From contig JAGQDJ010000129.1 of assembly GCA_022885665.1 (NCBI GenBank), positions 62,001 to 126,000 on the forward strand: a stretch of 64,000 bases of DNA. The letters are read 5' to 3'. Origin of the DNA: Triops longicaudatus. Its lineage: Eukaryota > Arthropoda > Branchiopoda > Notostraca > Triopsidae. The notes below the pieces were generated by a model that saw nothing but the letters and a program-made list of their open reading frames with translations, did no database searches and had not been told where the DNA came from. Below, piece by piece: positions 40,532-54,720 of the stretch; the stretch's first letter is position 1, and each line of letters opens with the position of its first letter. The position numbers and the translations under genes are program-made.

Positions 40532-43500
40532 ATGGCGTCGACACTAATCGTCAGGGCAGTGCGAGGAATTTCGCAAACTTATCCCACAGTTTCTGGTAAT
40601 AAAAAAGAGAAAAAAATAATCTTTATGTGCAAACCTAGCTGTGTAAAAAGCAAACCAGCAGCGTAATTGAAACGTTCAGATTCCCTTGATTTCTTATAAA
40701 AGTAAATGTATCAGTCAGCTTTCTGCGTATTCGTACCGCAATGTTTACCTGTAAGTTCATTAAAGCGGGAAAGAAATGAATTCTAATCCAGTCCTCGTGC
40801 ATCTGAGAGATAACTAAGCGCAAAAGTCGAATTTTCCCGATAAGCTTGAATTACTCCCATTGAACTTATGCTAGAGGACAAAGTACTTGAACCTAATAGA
40901 CTTTGACTCTTGATTCTGGTCTTATCGTGTATTACGTAGTTGCAACGAATAATAGAGCAACATATGTATTCAGCCTCACTTTCGTTCATAAACACGCCAT
41001 TTTTCTTTACGTGTCTTTAGATCCTTTTCTGTTACGTCGGTTATTGTCGACCTCGAATTACCTTAGCCGAATGCATACCGAATATGAAGTCAAGAATAAC
41101 GTGGCCGTTATTCGGTTCAACTCGCCCAACTCAAAGGTATTGCTCAGCACTCTTACTTGTTGCGGTATTCAAAACCTTCATTGGCATGCGAAATGTGCCA
41201 AAGCAATCGAAATGGATGTGTAACAAAATACGCAAAAAATACTAACATAAGGAAACGATCGTCATCGCTTGTTCATCAGATTTGAAAAATTACGTGCCTA
41301 TTACAAGATTCTAGGTCTCTTTGCGGGTCGTAATCCAATACCCAACTAATGATTAACGAATTTTGGGCTTGGGTGTCTCCAAATAACGAAAACTACTAAT
41401 CATTGCAGAAAATGGAACGAACTCTTCTTATTAATGCGTCTCTGACTTTTATTCTTCGCTATTAGATATATTTGCGAATTCTAAGCACCCCAAATTTTCA
41501 AGGCGTGTTTGCTTTTCAGTTCTACCAAATGAAAAAGTTTGGTTCTTCTGAATCTATATAGCATGTTTCAAACCTTACCTCAAGATTCTTTTCGGCACAA
41601 TTAGTTTTAAAACGAAAGAGACAAGAAATAATCCCTTCCTAAAAAGACACTCGTTGGGTTAAAAAAGAAAAGGCGAATAAAGCTAACGGTTTATAGTCCT
41701 TTATGTATAGTGCATTTAGAATAAAGTGAGTTCAACATGAGTTAAACTCCTTTGCATATCAAACCCTAAGTAAATTTTCTGAATAAGTTATGGTATGAAA
41801 GTAGTGTACGTTATAAATGTTCCATTGCAAATTCTTTGCAAGAAACTTTACGAACGCAGAGTCAGAATGACACATTTCAAGCTCGGTCAACAAGCAGTGT
41901 TTTGGTCTCTTGTGACCTGGATAAGAAATTAAATCACTAGTAGTGTCCTTTACGAAAAAAAGGGGGTAAAAATACAAAAAAGTATTGTTCACTTCTTGTT
42001 ATTTAATCCGCAGGTGAACACACTCAACCAGGAGGTAATGGGCGAAATGGAGGAACTTATGAAGCAGCTTCAGAATGATTCGAACGTCAAGGCCGGCGTT
42101 CTAATTTCTGGCAAACCGGGTTGCTTCATCGCTGGGGCTGATATTACCATGATCGAAAAATGTAATACCAGAGAAGAAGTCACGAAGTTGTCCAAAGACT
42201 GCCAAGAAGCCTTATTCAGATTGGAACAAAGTCCCAAACCTATTGTTGCCGCCATTATGGGCTCCTGTCTAGGAGGTGGTTTGGAAGTCGCTTTGGCATG
42301 TCATTACCGCATCGGTGTCCAGGACAAGAAAACCAGTGTTGGCTTGCCTGAAGTGTTGCTAGGCTTGCTGCCGGGAGGTAACTATACATAAAATGTCAGG
42401 TTGTGCGATAAAATTTCATTTATTTGCCTTTTCTTGTTAGGTGGTGGTACCCAACGTTTGCCACAGTTGACATCAGTTCCTACCGCACTCGATATGGCAT
42501 TGACGGGAAAGAATGTTCGAGCTGACCGAGCCAAAAAGTTGGGCATTCTTGATGCTACTGTTCAACCTTTAGGCCCAGGATTGAAAACTCCCGAAGAAAG
42601 GTTCTCAGAAAGATTTTACCCCGGCATTTCGAGTTTACGCTTTTTCTTGTATTCATAGGACTTTGGAATATTTGGAAGAAGTGGCAATCAAAACAGCGGC
42701 CAGCTTGGCATCTGGAGATCTGAAAGTTGTGAGGCAAAAGTCTCTCATGGATCGTGTGATGGGCTCAGCGTTGCAGTACGGTTTTGTCAAAGACTATGTC
42801 TTTAACAAAGCCAAAGCCCAAGTGATAAAACAAACCAATGGGCTGTACCCCGCACCTTTGAAAGTGAGTTGTAACGCTAAAAGCATATATTTCACAGTAT
42901 ACTAACACTAATATCGTTAATTCAACACCAAATGAAAGGGTAAAATTTATATAATTTGCGTTCCGACCTATGTTTAAAACGAATCTTTCGTTACGTAGAT
43001 CCTTGAAGTGTTGCGCACCAGTCTGGACAAAGGAACGAAAGCTGGTTACGAAGCTGAAGCCGAAGCTTTTGGTGACTTGGCCATGACAAAAGAATCTCGT
43101 GGTTTGATCGGTCTTTTCCACGGTCAAACCGAATGCAAGAAAAACCGTTTTGGCAAACCGGCCAAAGAAGTCCAGTAAGTTTTATCGAAAAGATCGATCA
43201 TGTTAGTTAATAGTCAAGCTTTCGTCCATTCGAAGGACACTGGCGGTCTTGGGAGCGGGTTTAATGGGAGCTGGTGTTGCTCAAGTTTCTGTTGAGAAGG
43301 GAATGAATGTAATCTTGAAAGACAATAGCGTTAAGGGACTAACGAGAGGGCAAAACCAAATTCATCAAGCTTTAAGCAAGCAAGTAAAACGCCGAAAGAT
43401 TTCAAGGTATGCATTCCGAATATTTTTAATTTAGTCTCCTATCATACTGATTACTCTGAGGGAAAAAATAGTTTCGAGAAGGATCAGATTTTCTCCAAAT

Positions 43501-45755
43501 TGGACGCTACCTTGAATTACGACAACTTCAAGGATGCGGACATGGTTATCGAAGCTGTTTTTGAAGATTTGGGCGTGAAACATCGAGTGGTCAAAGAAGT
43601 CGAAGCTGTTATCCCCGACCATTGTATTTTCGCGTCTAATACTAGCGCGATTCCCATCACGAAAATTGCTGAAGCCAGCAAACGACCTGAAAAGGTAAAA
43701 CAGCATATCGGAATATTAACAACGCTACTTTTAGTGTTAAAAGAAATCTTAAACAGTTGCCATGTAATAAGTCACTCATCTTGCTAGAAATTAGTTATGT
43801 TTTATCTGGGTTTGATGAGAACCATTAGTCTTTATGTTTTTTGTCGAGGGATGAATTCCTAAAGTTCGGAATAAAGATTAGATTAGTCTTTCGCAAGATT
43901 AGATCGTTTTGTCTTCATTTTTACGACTGTGTTCATTTTTGAGTATAGTTGGGCTTACCGTTAATTAAGAGCTAAAAGAACTTGGTTTACTTATCTAATT
44001 GTTTTTCTAATTTCTAGTTTATAGGCATGCATTACTTCTCGCCAGTCGACAAAATGCAGCTTTTGGAAATTGTCACTACTGACAAAACATCGAAAGATAC
44101 TATCGCCTCCGCTGTTGACGTGGGTTTGCGCCAAGGCAAAGTAGTGATCATTGTCAAAGATTGCCCCGGCTTCTACACGACACGCCTTGTGGCCACGTTG
44201 ATGGCTGAAGCACTTACCTTGCTGCAGGTGAGTTCAACTTTTAACAAGCGTAAGCGTGGTTTAATTGAACAGGGCGTCTTAAGCGTGGTTTCCACTTGCA
44301 ATCTGTGAGTTCCAAATCCACAATCAAATTCCTATATTCACACTATGTGGGCAGGAGTCGCTATCCAAAGCGCGTGATAGGAGGCTGGGGCCCCTCCCCA
44401 ACCCAGCATTTTGGATATCGACTTCTGCCCTCAAGGAGTGAATCTGAAATTTGGTTGTGGAAAGCGCATTTAATGATTGCAAGTGGAAGCCACGATCCAC
44501 AAACAAAGTGATTGCCTGTGAAAACCACGCTTTAGTCATCTTAGACAACTATCAACTTGTGCATGTGCAGGAAGGGGGGCAATGGCTGACTAAGACCCAC
44601 AGACTAAGGCCATGTCCTCTAACTCCTAACTTCCTAGCATTCTAACAATTAAAGTTGCGTTCTAAGAAATGCATAACCAAAGCGCTTTTTGATTATTTCT
44701 CGGGAGATTCCTGGTAATAGATCAGTAGTAACCGATTACTTGTAACCTTTATGGCCCTGAAAGTCTAATTTTTTTAGTAACTTTTGTCGGGCTTTTGCAT
44801 GTAGACCGTATTTTTTTATGGTACAGCTTGTGTTACCGAATTTGATTATTAGGGGGATTTGTTGCGAAAGTATTAGTGCAAATTTTTACTGTCCTTTTAG
44901 GAAGGTATTGATCCCAAGCACTTGGACAAATTGTCTAAAGCCGCTGGCTTTCCTGTTGGCGCTGTCACCCTGAATGACGAAGTTGGCATCGATGTGGGCA
45001 TGCACGTTGGTGAAACCATGATGGCCGCGTATGGCGATCGTGTCTTTAATGTCGACTTCAGATTTGTGAAGGAAATGGTTGAAAAAGGCTTCTTAGGTAA
45101 CAACTTTCGCTGAGCAGATGTTCTTCATCACAAATGTTACAAATTCCTAAATTATCTCTAGGTCGTAAAACTGGTAAAGGCTGGTACGTCTATTCTGCGA
45201 ACTCCAAGGACAGGCCTGTCAATGAAGAAGCTGTAGCAATCCTCAAGAAATACCATATTGCACCGAAGGGTTTCCATGGTGAAGAAGATGTGAAACTGCG
45301 CTTGCTTGCTCGTTTCACCAACGAAGCGTTGCTCTGCTTGCAAGAAGGCATCTTAGCCAGTCCGGTAAGGACGCCACATACAGATGACATTTCGGTGTTT
45401 CAGCTCACGGCTACAATCAACTCTTTTTTTTTTTTTTTTAATGTGAATGTTTAGTCATTTTCTTTTTTTTAATTATTTATTTTATTACTATTTCTTTGCT
45501 ATTTGTAATTTCATTTTGTATATTTAAACCTTAATTTATTGTTTTCTTTAGGTTGAAGGTGACGTAGGTGCTGTGTTCGGTTTGGGCTTCCCGCCTTTTA
45601 CTGGCGGACCCTTCCGTTTCACGGACGCCTTCGGTGCTGACAAACTAGTCTCCAAGATGCAAGAATATCAGTCGGCCTACGGAAAAGCTTTCCAGCCTTG
45701 CGATCTTTTGCTAGAACATGCGAAGACAAACAAGAAATTCTATCCTCGATCCTAA
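40532..45755 (+). CDS. HADHA: Mitochondrial trifunctional enzyme subunit alpha (HADHA)
   Basis: Catalyses two steps of long-chain fatty acid beta-oxidation: enoyl-CoA hydration and NAD-dependent 3-hydroxyacyl-CoA oxidation. It works in the inner mitochondrial membrane with the thiolase beta subunit (HADHB, not in this window). Exons: 40532-40595, 41021-41136, 42014-42377, 42441-42600, 42659-42863, 42999-43174, 43236-43406, 43472-43694, 44018-44227, 44901-45096, 45162-45364, 45552-45755; 764 codons, 763 aa, equal to the human protein. The first roughly 40 residues are basic and Ser/Leu-rich with no acid before residue 22, fitting a mitochondrial presequence. Hydratase catalytic glutamates are E151 (GSCLGGGLEV) and E173 (GLPEV). 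The NAD site is GAGLMGAG from 368. Dehydrogenase residues are H498 (HYFSPVDKM) and E510, the residue mutated in human LCHAD deficiency. The intron 42601-42658 is 58 nt with an unusual gttctc donor. The first exon alone lacks homology but fits in phase and as a presequence. Confidence 0.97.
44250..44535. mobile_element. Foldback MITE inside a HADHA intron
   Basis: Within the intron 44228-44900 the segments carrying gtggtttccacttgcaat (about 44285) and attgcaagtggaagccac (about 44490) are inverted copies. The similarity extends outward to terminal agcgtggttt and aaaccacgct, each next to TA. This suggests a long-hairpin element with TA target, possibly of Tc1/mariner type. A second ttaagcgtggttt at about 44279 repeats the terminal motif internally. 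No coding capacity. It does not disturb the exon frame. Confidence 0.65.
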
Positions 45756-45759
45756 ACAA

Positions 45760-45765
45760 AATAAA
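45760..45765 (+). terminator. Possible polyadenylation signal of HADHA
   Basis: AATAAA begins 5 nt after the HADHA stop codon. If used, the 3' UTR would be only about 20-30 nt, which is short; no better hexamer was noticed in the next few hundred bases. Confidence 0.4.
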
Positions 45766-48700
45766 AGGCAGCAAAAGTACGGTGGTGATCAAGTGAAGAG
45801 TAAGACGATTCTGCTTTGCAATAACGGTATTTGACCATGTTTCACTTGATAATTTTGGAGTTCGTGACATCCCAAACAAATCTGAGTTTAATTTCAAGCT
45901 TGATGTAAGAGTCAAAGCTTGGTTTATCAATGCAATTAGTGGTAGCGAGTTGCGTGGCATTTAGTGCCTGGAAGACTTGTTCTGAATACAGAAAAAATAC
46001 ATATGAAATGCATGAAATCGTTCTTTTTCTTGGAAACCTAATTGTTAACTAGAATGGGGGAGATCAAACAAGGCCCAGCTTGGTCTAGAAAAACGTCCCA
46101 GATTATACATGTACCAAGATTATACATGTATCATTGGATTGCAAAATCGGTCCAAATGCTTAAACTTTCTTGGCATTGACATGAAGAAACGTGAGTAGCC
46201 AATGTCTAGAGGTTTAGGCTTTCCCATACTATTCTGTCTTCTGAACATAGCTATCGTTTTTCTGTTCATTTGCGTAACAATTAGAAGATACTGAAGTTTG
46301 ACGAATTTTAGCCCTTGCGTCGCACTAGGAAATTCACTACATAGCATGCCGTAATATGACACAATGTTTTTTTTTTCTTTGTTTCGTAGCGTGAGCAAAG
46401 TTTATTCTACATATTTTACGTTGAGGTGAAGGCACTACGGCTAACAGTCAGGCATTCCACAAATACTCAAACATACATTCAAAAATATATACATATGGCA
46501 GTATTCGCACACGTTCGCTTTACACAACAGGTCTTAGGGGTTCAGTATTTTCATGGAGGGTCAAACAAATATACGTACAGTCGGGAAAAGTTTCGCGCGC
46601 ACAATATGTGTTGATGCAGAGGTTTTTTTACCTCTAGTTCGCAACTTAATTTGACTGAATCGTTGAGATAGTATTTTGAGTCGTTTCGTCTCCGGGTGTT
46701 TGATTAGAAAAAGCGAATAAAGTCGAGATAGGTCAAATTTATTTTAGCTAGTTAAGCAACGGTGTTGCCCGCTTTGGTAGCGAACGGATTCGCGTTCCCC
46801 CAGCTGAGTTGGAATCAGTTACGCAGGACTGGGCCCATCTGAGATCTCTTCTTAGCTTGCTTGAACCACTGCACCAGTAATGACATAGTGGTTTCCAGGT
46901 TGTATTATTCGTCGGAGTAGACAGGCCGGAAAACGCGACCCGATGGCGACTTGCTACCTGTTTTTTGTCCTTCAACACTTTTCTGGCCTTTCACGGGCGG
47001 TGTGGTTGACGTCGCAAGAAAAGACCTCCATTCTGTATAGACGACACGGCCACTCCTTATTGTAGTTTTTCAACCAACAAGTTTATAGCCTCATTCTTAA
47101 GGGTTTAAGTTAGGCCAGTGCTCCTTCCTTAAGAGCATTTAACCTGTTTTCAATGATGTTGGGAGGAAGCTGTAGGGAGCATTATTTTTCCTATGTGAGC
47201 GTAAAGGCCGCGCAAATGTCGTGTTGTACGGACGGATGGCTTGGCTGTCTGCATATTTCTCTTCGTAGTACGCGCTTGATCAGCACTTGTTTGATAGTCA
47301 CTACAAGGTAGAAAATGGGTGATTTTAGCTCGGTTGTGTAGTGCACTACAGTGCGTGTGCAGAAACAGATGAGAGGCGGGTTGTGGGTGGAGGCAAAGAG
47401 CTTAGTGGGGGTTTAAGGAGCATGAACTTCCCCTTAAGACGCAAGGGAAGGGGAAAATGCTTTGTTTCACGGAATATAACTATGCTTAGGGCATTATGGT
47501 CAGCAAAGCAAGCAAGTGAGGAGCGTCAAACTGTGTGTGTGTGTCTGTTTCGTTTTTATGTATTGTTGTTTTATATTATTTGTGATTAGTATCTACACTG
47601 TGTACAGGAGGTGTCTTCATTTTACATTGTGATACAAAACTGCGTAATTTAAACTAGTTCGGCAATCGATTTGCCCTGTAGTTTTTCGAGTTCCGTGATA
47701 AAACGCCAACCAGTGTTAGACTCTTTGTCTTTGCATGTTGAGTTCAATCAATGGTACTTTTCTCCCCTAAAACATAACAAAACATAACCTAATTTATTTC
47801 ATTTTGACACATTGTAAGGCATTTAATCCCAGCTCGCCTATGCAAACCATTGGAAAACCAATGTAAAATATAGGCCAGTTTGGTTAGGTTTATTTTAGGT
47901 TAGTCAGGTCAGGTTAGGTTAGACGCAGATTATATTCAAGAAGGTTTAGTTGTGAATTTAGTGAAGTTTTTACCCACAGGAAGAGTTTGCGAAACTAGCA
48001 AATCGAAGGGGTGGTAGAAGAAAGAACCCAGATTAGATCAGGCCCAGATTGAGCTCTTAAATGTAGCATGACACGTTCTTCGTAGAGTGCCGTGAAAATT
48101 TTTGATCGGCGCATCGTTTGCTAAACGTGAAAATTTCGTACATTACACTTCCAAAGTTTAGAGATTTGACTACTTGAATAAAGCTTAATAATCATAGGAC
48201 GTGTCCTATTCGTTTACCCAAAAGCCGTCATTCCGAACAATAAATAGACTTCTTTTCATCTCTTAAAAAGTTTCAGTAATAAATGCATTAATATTCCAAT
48301 CTGCTATAAAAAAACGTTTCTGATGAAAACTCACAGCAATTACGAAGAGTTTAAACTATAAATTCGTACAACCTGCCCTTACGAGCATAATTCATGGGAA
48401 TTGTCCGTTGTCTCTCGTTATCAAAAACTATTTAATATTTTCCTAGATTTGTCGCGAGAAAAGATTTACGCAAAAATTTTAATGAACACTAATTTAAATA
48501 CATGCAATAAAACTGCAGGTAAATTTTCTGCGATCGGACAAAATATTGCAACTTTCATTCGAGGCGGGGAGGGGCAGAACTTTTTTTAATTAAACCTACC
48601 GTTCAATAGGTATTTAGGATCAAGTAATTTTCTGTACAAACATATTTCAATTCATAGAACCATTATGCCGATTGACTGACAGAAAAAAACGCGTATGAAG

Positions 48701-48912
48701 GACCCCTGAGCTATGCTAAAACTGTGTATCCGTTTTTTTAGTTACCAGTGATAAACCTATTTGAGATTTGTATCGGTTTGAGGACGGGTTTATATTTTCG
48801 TGTACTGTAATCACTGTGTATTTTTAATTTACTCACTAACTGAGCCAAGCTTTACAAGCTTTCCGCTAAAAGAAGTAAACCACCCACCGTTGTTTACGGA
48901 CACTTACTTTTC
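45766..48912. other. Gene-free sequence downstream of HADHA
   Basis: No supported exon on either strand. A somewhat GC-richer patch at about 46740-47010 may be an old interspersed repeat, but no ends could be paired. It includes the TTAGGTT-rich segment at 47760-47935. Other frames of 60-90 codons show no motifs. Confidence 0.45.
47760..47935. repeat. TTAGGTT-rich imperfect hairpin
   Basis: The left side has aaaacataacctaattt and the right side ggttaggtttattttagg followed by caggtcaggttaggttag, an imperfect inverted pair. It is similar in character to 24718-24870. Probably an interspersed element and not a telomere, because the units are irregular and in both orientations. Confidence 0.4.
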
Positions 48913-49193
48913 CAGTCACTAAGCAAACCACAAAGATCACAAAGCAAACCACAAAGATCTAATTAAACCTCTTGAGGTAAGTTAGCCGAATAAGTCTGTT
49001 AAAAGGTGAAAAAAGCCATGAAATTTAATAGTATACGATGTAGATTATTACTATGTATGACACGCAGAAGAGCTATCTTTCAGTCCGAAAGCGATTGGCT
49101 GGTAGCTCCTGCGCGTAATGAAGATTAATCTGCCTCAAGAGGCATGGTTAGACCTCTGTGGCTTGCTAGTAAACTTTTTTGTGCTCAGTTCAG
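48913..49193. mobile_element. Foldback element, copy B of the GATTAGACCTCT family
   Basis: The left arm (about 48913-48980, read in reverse complement: cctcaagaggtttaatta...) pairs with the right arm (about 49131-49193, cctcaagaggcatggttag...). Both contain the family core with tgtggcttgct or its equivalent. In the left arm the 18-mer aagcaaaccacaaagatc occurs twice in tandem. The element is shorter than copies A and C and has no coding capacity. Confidence 0.65.
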
Positions 49194-49808
49194 TACAATA
49201 GGAAATTTAATAGGCATATGCAATCTTGTAGCCGAACATTAGATTTAAGATTTAAAAACTACAAGTCAACAGTTCTCAGAGCTAAATTTAACAACATGAA
49301 ACCCGTATTTCCGTTACTTAAAAAGTGGAGACGTGGAAAGCGTCGGTTAAAGTTTCTGGTTTGTATTTGACGAATGAACTTATAATTCACTTTTTATGAG
49401 AGATTATGGTGTCGCTCGTACGATCAGAATCGGGCAGGTAAGAGTTCGGTTGAGGCGCTCTTGGTAGGTTCTGGCTTCGGTAGGCCTCCTCGTAAATGGA
49501 TTGCCGGTAGCGTTGTTTGTGACGTTAGATAGGTCCATTTCCAAATAATTATGTGAAGTGTCGACATGGGCACCCGAGATGAATGCTCAGCACGAGGTGA
49601 CCATGTATCGCTCTGATATTAGTAATAGGTACGTTCGTCCCTGTAAACAGTTAGGCCTATCTAGGTTAGCGAAGTTTAGTGCAAAGTCAAGGCTACTTGT
49701 AAATGTATTTCTAATATTTTAAATCACATTTTGCTGCCTTTCATTCCTCCAAAGTTTGGCAAATTCGCCACCTCAGCAACAGGACTAAATTTTCAAACTC
49801 AAATTCCA

Positions 49809-50257
49809 CTAATATACATTCTGAGATAAGATATTCGGGGTAGTTCGATACATTGGTATCGTTGGAAAGGGGACGATCTTGACGTGCGAGGATACTGGAT
49901 GAATTAGCTGGTGTTCGACTTCATTTTTAGGTTTCCTTGGAGACGCGCACAGGTTAGCCAATCTGTAAATACACGGGATACAATTTATAATAAGTGAAAT
50001 TGTGAATATAGCTATTATTACCAATACTGAGCTGTAGATCGCATTCTTGAAAGCTGTCGACCAGTGGAGTAGTCCATTCAATTGTTCTTTTGTTTAACAT
50101 CGAAGACTAAGTCGCGGATAGTACGAGGCAGGGTTTTGTCGATAGATTGTAGTGTCAGTGAAAACGTTGAGGTTTTCTTGCTCTTCGCGACGGCGAGCTG
50201 GATTTTTGTTACACAGGTTATTGAAGAGAACTGTACCAACGGATAAGTTCAGATTGA
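49809..50257 (-). pseudogene. Degraded coding-like remnant with a membrane segment
   Basis: A minus-strand frame of about 90 codons (50081-49809) begins shortly after an in-frame stop and carries a hydrophobic segment of about 20 residues (SSVLVIIAIFTISLIIN) followed by a polar tail. Protein-like stretches continue on the 5' side up to the hAT insertion at 50257, but with a stop and apparent frame changes. Membrane anchor plus short tail near the end of a broken frame would suit an envelope-like gene of an old retroelement, but I see no diagnostic motif, LTR or polymerase. Described only as a decayed remnant. Confidence 0.3.
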
Positions 50258-50265
50258 TTGCCAGG

Positions 50266-50422
50266 CAGGGCCGGATTAAGTATTTACGGGCCCCTAGGCT
50301 GACGTATCCGCGGCCATTAATGAATGTGTTTTGCTGAGAAAGAGTACTTTTTTTTACGGGCCCCGCCACACCACGGGCCCCTAGGCTGCAGCCTACTTAG
50401 CCTCTATTATAATCCGGCCCTG
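50266..50422. mobile_element. Non-autonomous hAT-like element, 157 bp, with 8-bp target duplication
   Basis: It starts CAGGGCCGGATTA and ends with the exact inverse TAATCCGGCCCTG. Perfect 8-bp direct repeats ttgccagg flank it at 50258-50265 and 50423-50430. Inside, cgggcccctaggctg occurs twice in direct orientation. No coding capacity. It lies only 22 bp from a second hAT-like element and beside the coding-like remnant. Confidence 0.93.
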
Positions 50423-53400
50423 TTGCCAGGTGATAAAAGTTGAGCAGCGACGGCGGAACTGGGGGGGCAGAGGGGGCAGCTGCCCCCCCCCCCTAAAATT
50501 TTGTAAAGGGGCAAAGGTATGGTTTTGCCCCCCCTGGAAAAGTGCCAGTAATGGCCACTGCCNNNNNNNNNNNNNNNNNNNNNCCCCCCCCCCCCCTGAG
50601 AAACACTCGTTCCGCCGTCACTGAAGTTGAGTGATTTTAGTGGGTATTATCAGTTTACAGGCGCTGTCTTCGAATCTGTGGAACTTACATTGAAATTTGC
50701 TAAATTGTTTTTCCATAATTGTTTGTCTGTGTGTAATAGAAAATAGTACCATTCGCTTATTGGCTATGAAGCGAAGATCGAGACTATTAGTTGGACTCAT
50801 CGGTTAAAAAAAAAACAAAAAAAAAACTCAAGTTGCAACTTGTGTTTCTGAACGGTCGTCTCGGCCGGAGTGGCATTCGTTGTGTTCAATGGTAACTTTT
50901 GATCTATTCCGTTCTTCTCTAAGTTTTTACCGCTCCGTTCCGTTCCAGTAAATTTTTCAAACTTCTTTTCAGTTCCAGACAGTTCCTATCGATTTTTAAA
51001 ATCGATTTTTAAATTGCCAGAAAAATCGATTACAAGTAATATTTTACATCCCTAATTTAATAAGCGGGAAATTTAAAATAAACAGAAATCGACGAAAAGC
51101 AACCGTAAACATTTTTATTTACGACAAAAATTAATAATTTTCTTTAAAATATTAATATATAATGAAAAAATATTGCAGAAATAATTAGTGCTTAAATCAG
51201 ATTAATTCACTAAAGAAAACTTTAAAAAAACGTTTAAATTGCATTAGAAACAATCCGGCGGCAGTCAAGGAGCAAGCGCATTAAGAACTATGTGAAACAC
51301 GGTTAAGGTAAGTTAATCAATTAATTCTAAAGCACATTAACTGCAATATGACAGTAAAGACAATAATTAAAAATAATAGCTTCAGCGGATTGAACGGAAG
51401 CTAGGTACGCACATCAGTCATGGACGGTTCTGACCCAAAATCTGATCCGGACCGCAAAAATGGATCTCTCGATTCGTCCTGAGTCGCGTTAAAGTTTTGC
51501 ACGGATCGTGATTTGGCCCAGATCATGATCCGTGTCTTATTTCATACAGTTTCGCGATCCGTAGGCAAAGGATTCGGGTCAGATAGTTATCTGATGTCAG
51601 CCATTTTTAGTGATTCGGATCAATGCCCGTACAAATATATCAATCTGTAGTCAAGAATCCTGATCCGTGGCCAGTTACATCTAGAGGTTTGGAATGGATT
51701 ACGATTCACAGTTTGGAACCAATGTTCGGCACATTATTAGATGCAAAGTGATGCCCCCATTTAAACAATAGATCGGTTCTGCAAAAACCCCGCCTAAGCG
51801 GTAACGAGTTAATGAGCCATATTTCACATCTGTAAGGTAGGAATTCGTTCTATGCTCTTAAAACGCTTACCATATTGACTTACAAAAATGTTAGCAATAA
51901 TTAACTAAATCTTTAATTGTACGCATATAAAAAGTTACCGATAATATCTGAACAAATTTTAACTGCCATCATTTTAGAAGACTTCTAAATAGTATCGCCA
52001 ATTACTGAAAATATATTCTGCATATTCGAGATGACTCGTTACACCGGCTTTCAGAATCCAACAAATCTGCTTTAATGCTTCGTAATATGGAGAGAGCAAA
52101 ATATTTACCCTTATATTGAAAGAAAGCAAGAGTATATTATTTAGAGCTACAGAGCTGCATTTCATGTAATTTTAAACAAAATATTACTACATTTCCGTGC
52201 GTGAAAAGCGAGAACGCGTAGAATGGGACCGCTTAAAAGGGGATTTCACCGTACAGTATTTCGGATCCGGTCACTTTTCCAGTGCAGTTTTTTCCACTTC
52301 CTTTGCCAATTTCTGTCTGTTATAAAAGGAATGATACCCAGCCCCGACTGAATTTCGTGTAGTTTTGAAAAATATGATGTGACCGAAAAGTGACTCGTTG
52401 CGACTGTTCAAATAACACTGGGTTCGTGAGGTTCAAAGCTTCTTTCAATGGCCAATAGGGAGCTTGCCCGGACGCAAGGAACGGGCCCAAAACGTCGTTC
52501 TGTTCCCGTTCATTTTCGAGGAAATCCCGTCGGTTCAAATGAATGGATTGATTTGGGTTCCGTTCTGAAATACTGGTTGCAATACAAATTTAACATGTAT
52601 GGAGGCAACGAAATTGATTAACTCCATTTGTTATCGATTTACAGTTAAATCCAGTTTTTCGTAAATCCCCCTGTCACAAGAAATTCTGCACAACCCTCTC
52701 ATCACATCATTAAAAATCGTCACAAACTGTCCATAATGAAAGGCCTTCACGCTCTTTCTATATGTTATAACTCTATGGTATTGCCTAAAACAAAATGATA
52801 AATTATAGCGAGAAGTGAGCAAAAGATATTTATATTCCCTGGTTTTGTTAGCATAAACAAATATGTAAGATTACGTCAAAGACTACAACTGCACAAAACA
52901 AAACAAAAAAAGTATCCTCAGTGGAAAGAAAACTCTCATATTTCAGCGAACTTTCTGTTAAATTATTTCTCAAAAGCAAAACTTCTACACCTTCAGTAGC
53001 AGATTATAGCAGAGTTCCGGAGTAAATTTTCTGGGTTGCTCCGCAACACACGCCCGCTCCAGCTTCGCTCCTGCATTTCCCAGAACGAAATACTTAATGT
53101 TTTTACAATTCTATTTGAATGATGTAAAATGGCAAATATAGGTAACAAAAGTAACACGTTAACTAACGTTTTAGCTTTATTGTTTATTGAATACGAAAAA
53201 TAGTGCGCTGTTTATGATTATCGCACCTGTAAACTATAAAAATAAAATCCGCGCGCGCTATCTTATTTGGTAGGTTTGCTTCTAGTCTACCTTAGGAGCA
53301 GAGTTTTTCACTCCACTGACACATTGCGTCATGAGATGAGGGACGAACCAAGGTCCTTATGCTCTTCCTCAGCCAAAGTGGTGGTAGCCAATTTTGCACT

Positions 53401-54685
53401 AATGTTTAAAATTTCATCCGTTTAAAGCGGCGATTTGCTAAAGCTAGACCGCAAAAGACGAATTTCTCCGTGAAAACCGGAGCATTGGAACAAGGAAAAA
53501 TTTGGTTGCTCCGGCTCCGCTCTTGTTTCGGGCAAAAACCCCTCGCTCCACTACTCCAGCGCCGAGCTCCTCTCCAAAGCTATGAACTATACTGTGGCTG
53601 GGAATCGGTTCGGCTTGAATCGAATCTTTCGAGCCGAGTCGTGTCCATTTCGACTAGACCGTGATCGACCTCGATTCCATTTTCTCAAGCTTTCATGAAC
53701 AAATTTCTCGACATGTGGCGCCATCTAACGTTTAAAACGTGCAGTTCTTTATAACTTGAGCTGAAGTCGAAGAATTAACTAAATTCATTAGTGTGAGGCA
53801 GGCTTGCAGTTGTAAGTCCGAAATGAAGGATTTCAGCAGAGTTCAGCTCCTTTCGCTCCGATAGAAGCACTGCAACTCCAAGTTCTAATCGTTCTTTTCG
53901 CCTACGAACCATTCCAGTTCCAAATCCAAGTCTTTGTACTAAGTTTTTATACAAGTTCATATCAAACTCCTACCAAAGGAATTGCACAAGTATGTTAAAT
54001 GCATTTCCATGCAAATTGGAACTATTTACAGTAATTTTAATTTTTTTCAGAACTCTGAGCCCTCGCTCATCAATGAATAATTTTTTCATATCAAAAACGT
54101 TGTCAAAGACATTCACAACGAGTAACTGTTCGCAAAGACGCAATATTAATGCTTCTAAACGCAAGACTTCATTTTCTGGCCAGACTTTGCTGCAGACTGA
54201 TTAATTGGAAACCAATCAGAGTTTACAAAGGACTCGTTGAGCTATTCCTTTCCACTACCCACATTCGTAGAAGCTTAAAGCGAAGGTAGTTTACAACAAG
54301 ATACATCCCCTTAGTTACCCTAATTAGCACATTTCAGCTTTTGCCACTTTTTAAAGTGAAAGGAGTATGGACTGGCTATGTCCCAGGTTCCTGATGAAAA
54401 TGTTAACTTGATTTATACTGAAATTTTTAGATTTTTTTTTCCACCTGCAAATTCACTAGCGTTAAAATCCAACTCCATTCCAAGTTAATCCAAATCAGTT
54501 GATGCCAATCAAGTGAAAGTTCAACTCGCTTGTAAAAACAGAGTTGTCTAAATTGACCAATTCCACAACGAACAATAAATAGGCTTAATACGGACTAAAT
54601 GAAAATCAACTCCAATTCCGTGCAAGCCTGGTGTGAAGTGTTGTACAATCAAAGCTCCTTATTTGCGGTTTTAGTATTCGTGGAC

Positions 54686-54720
<35 letters not shown>
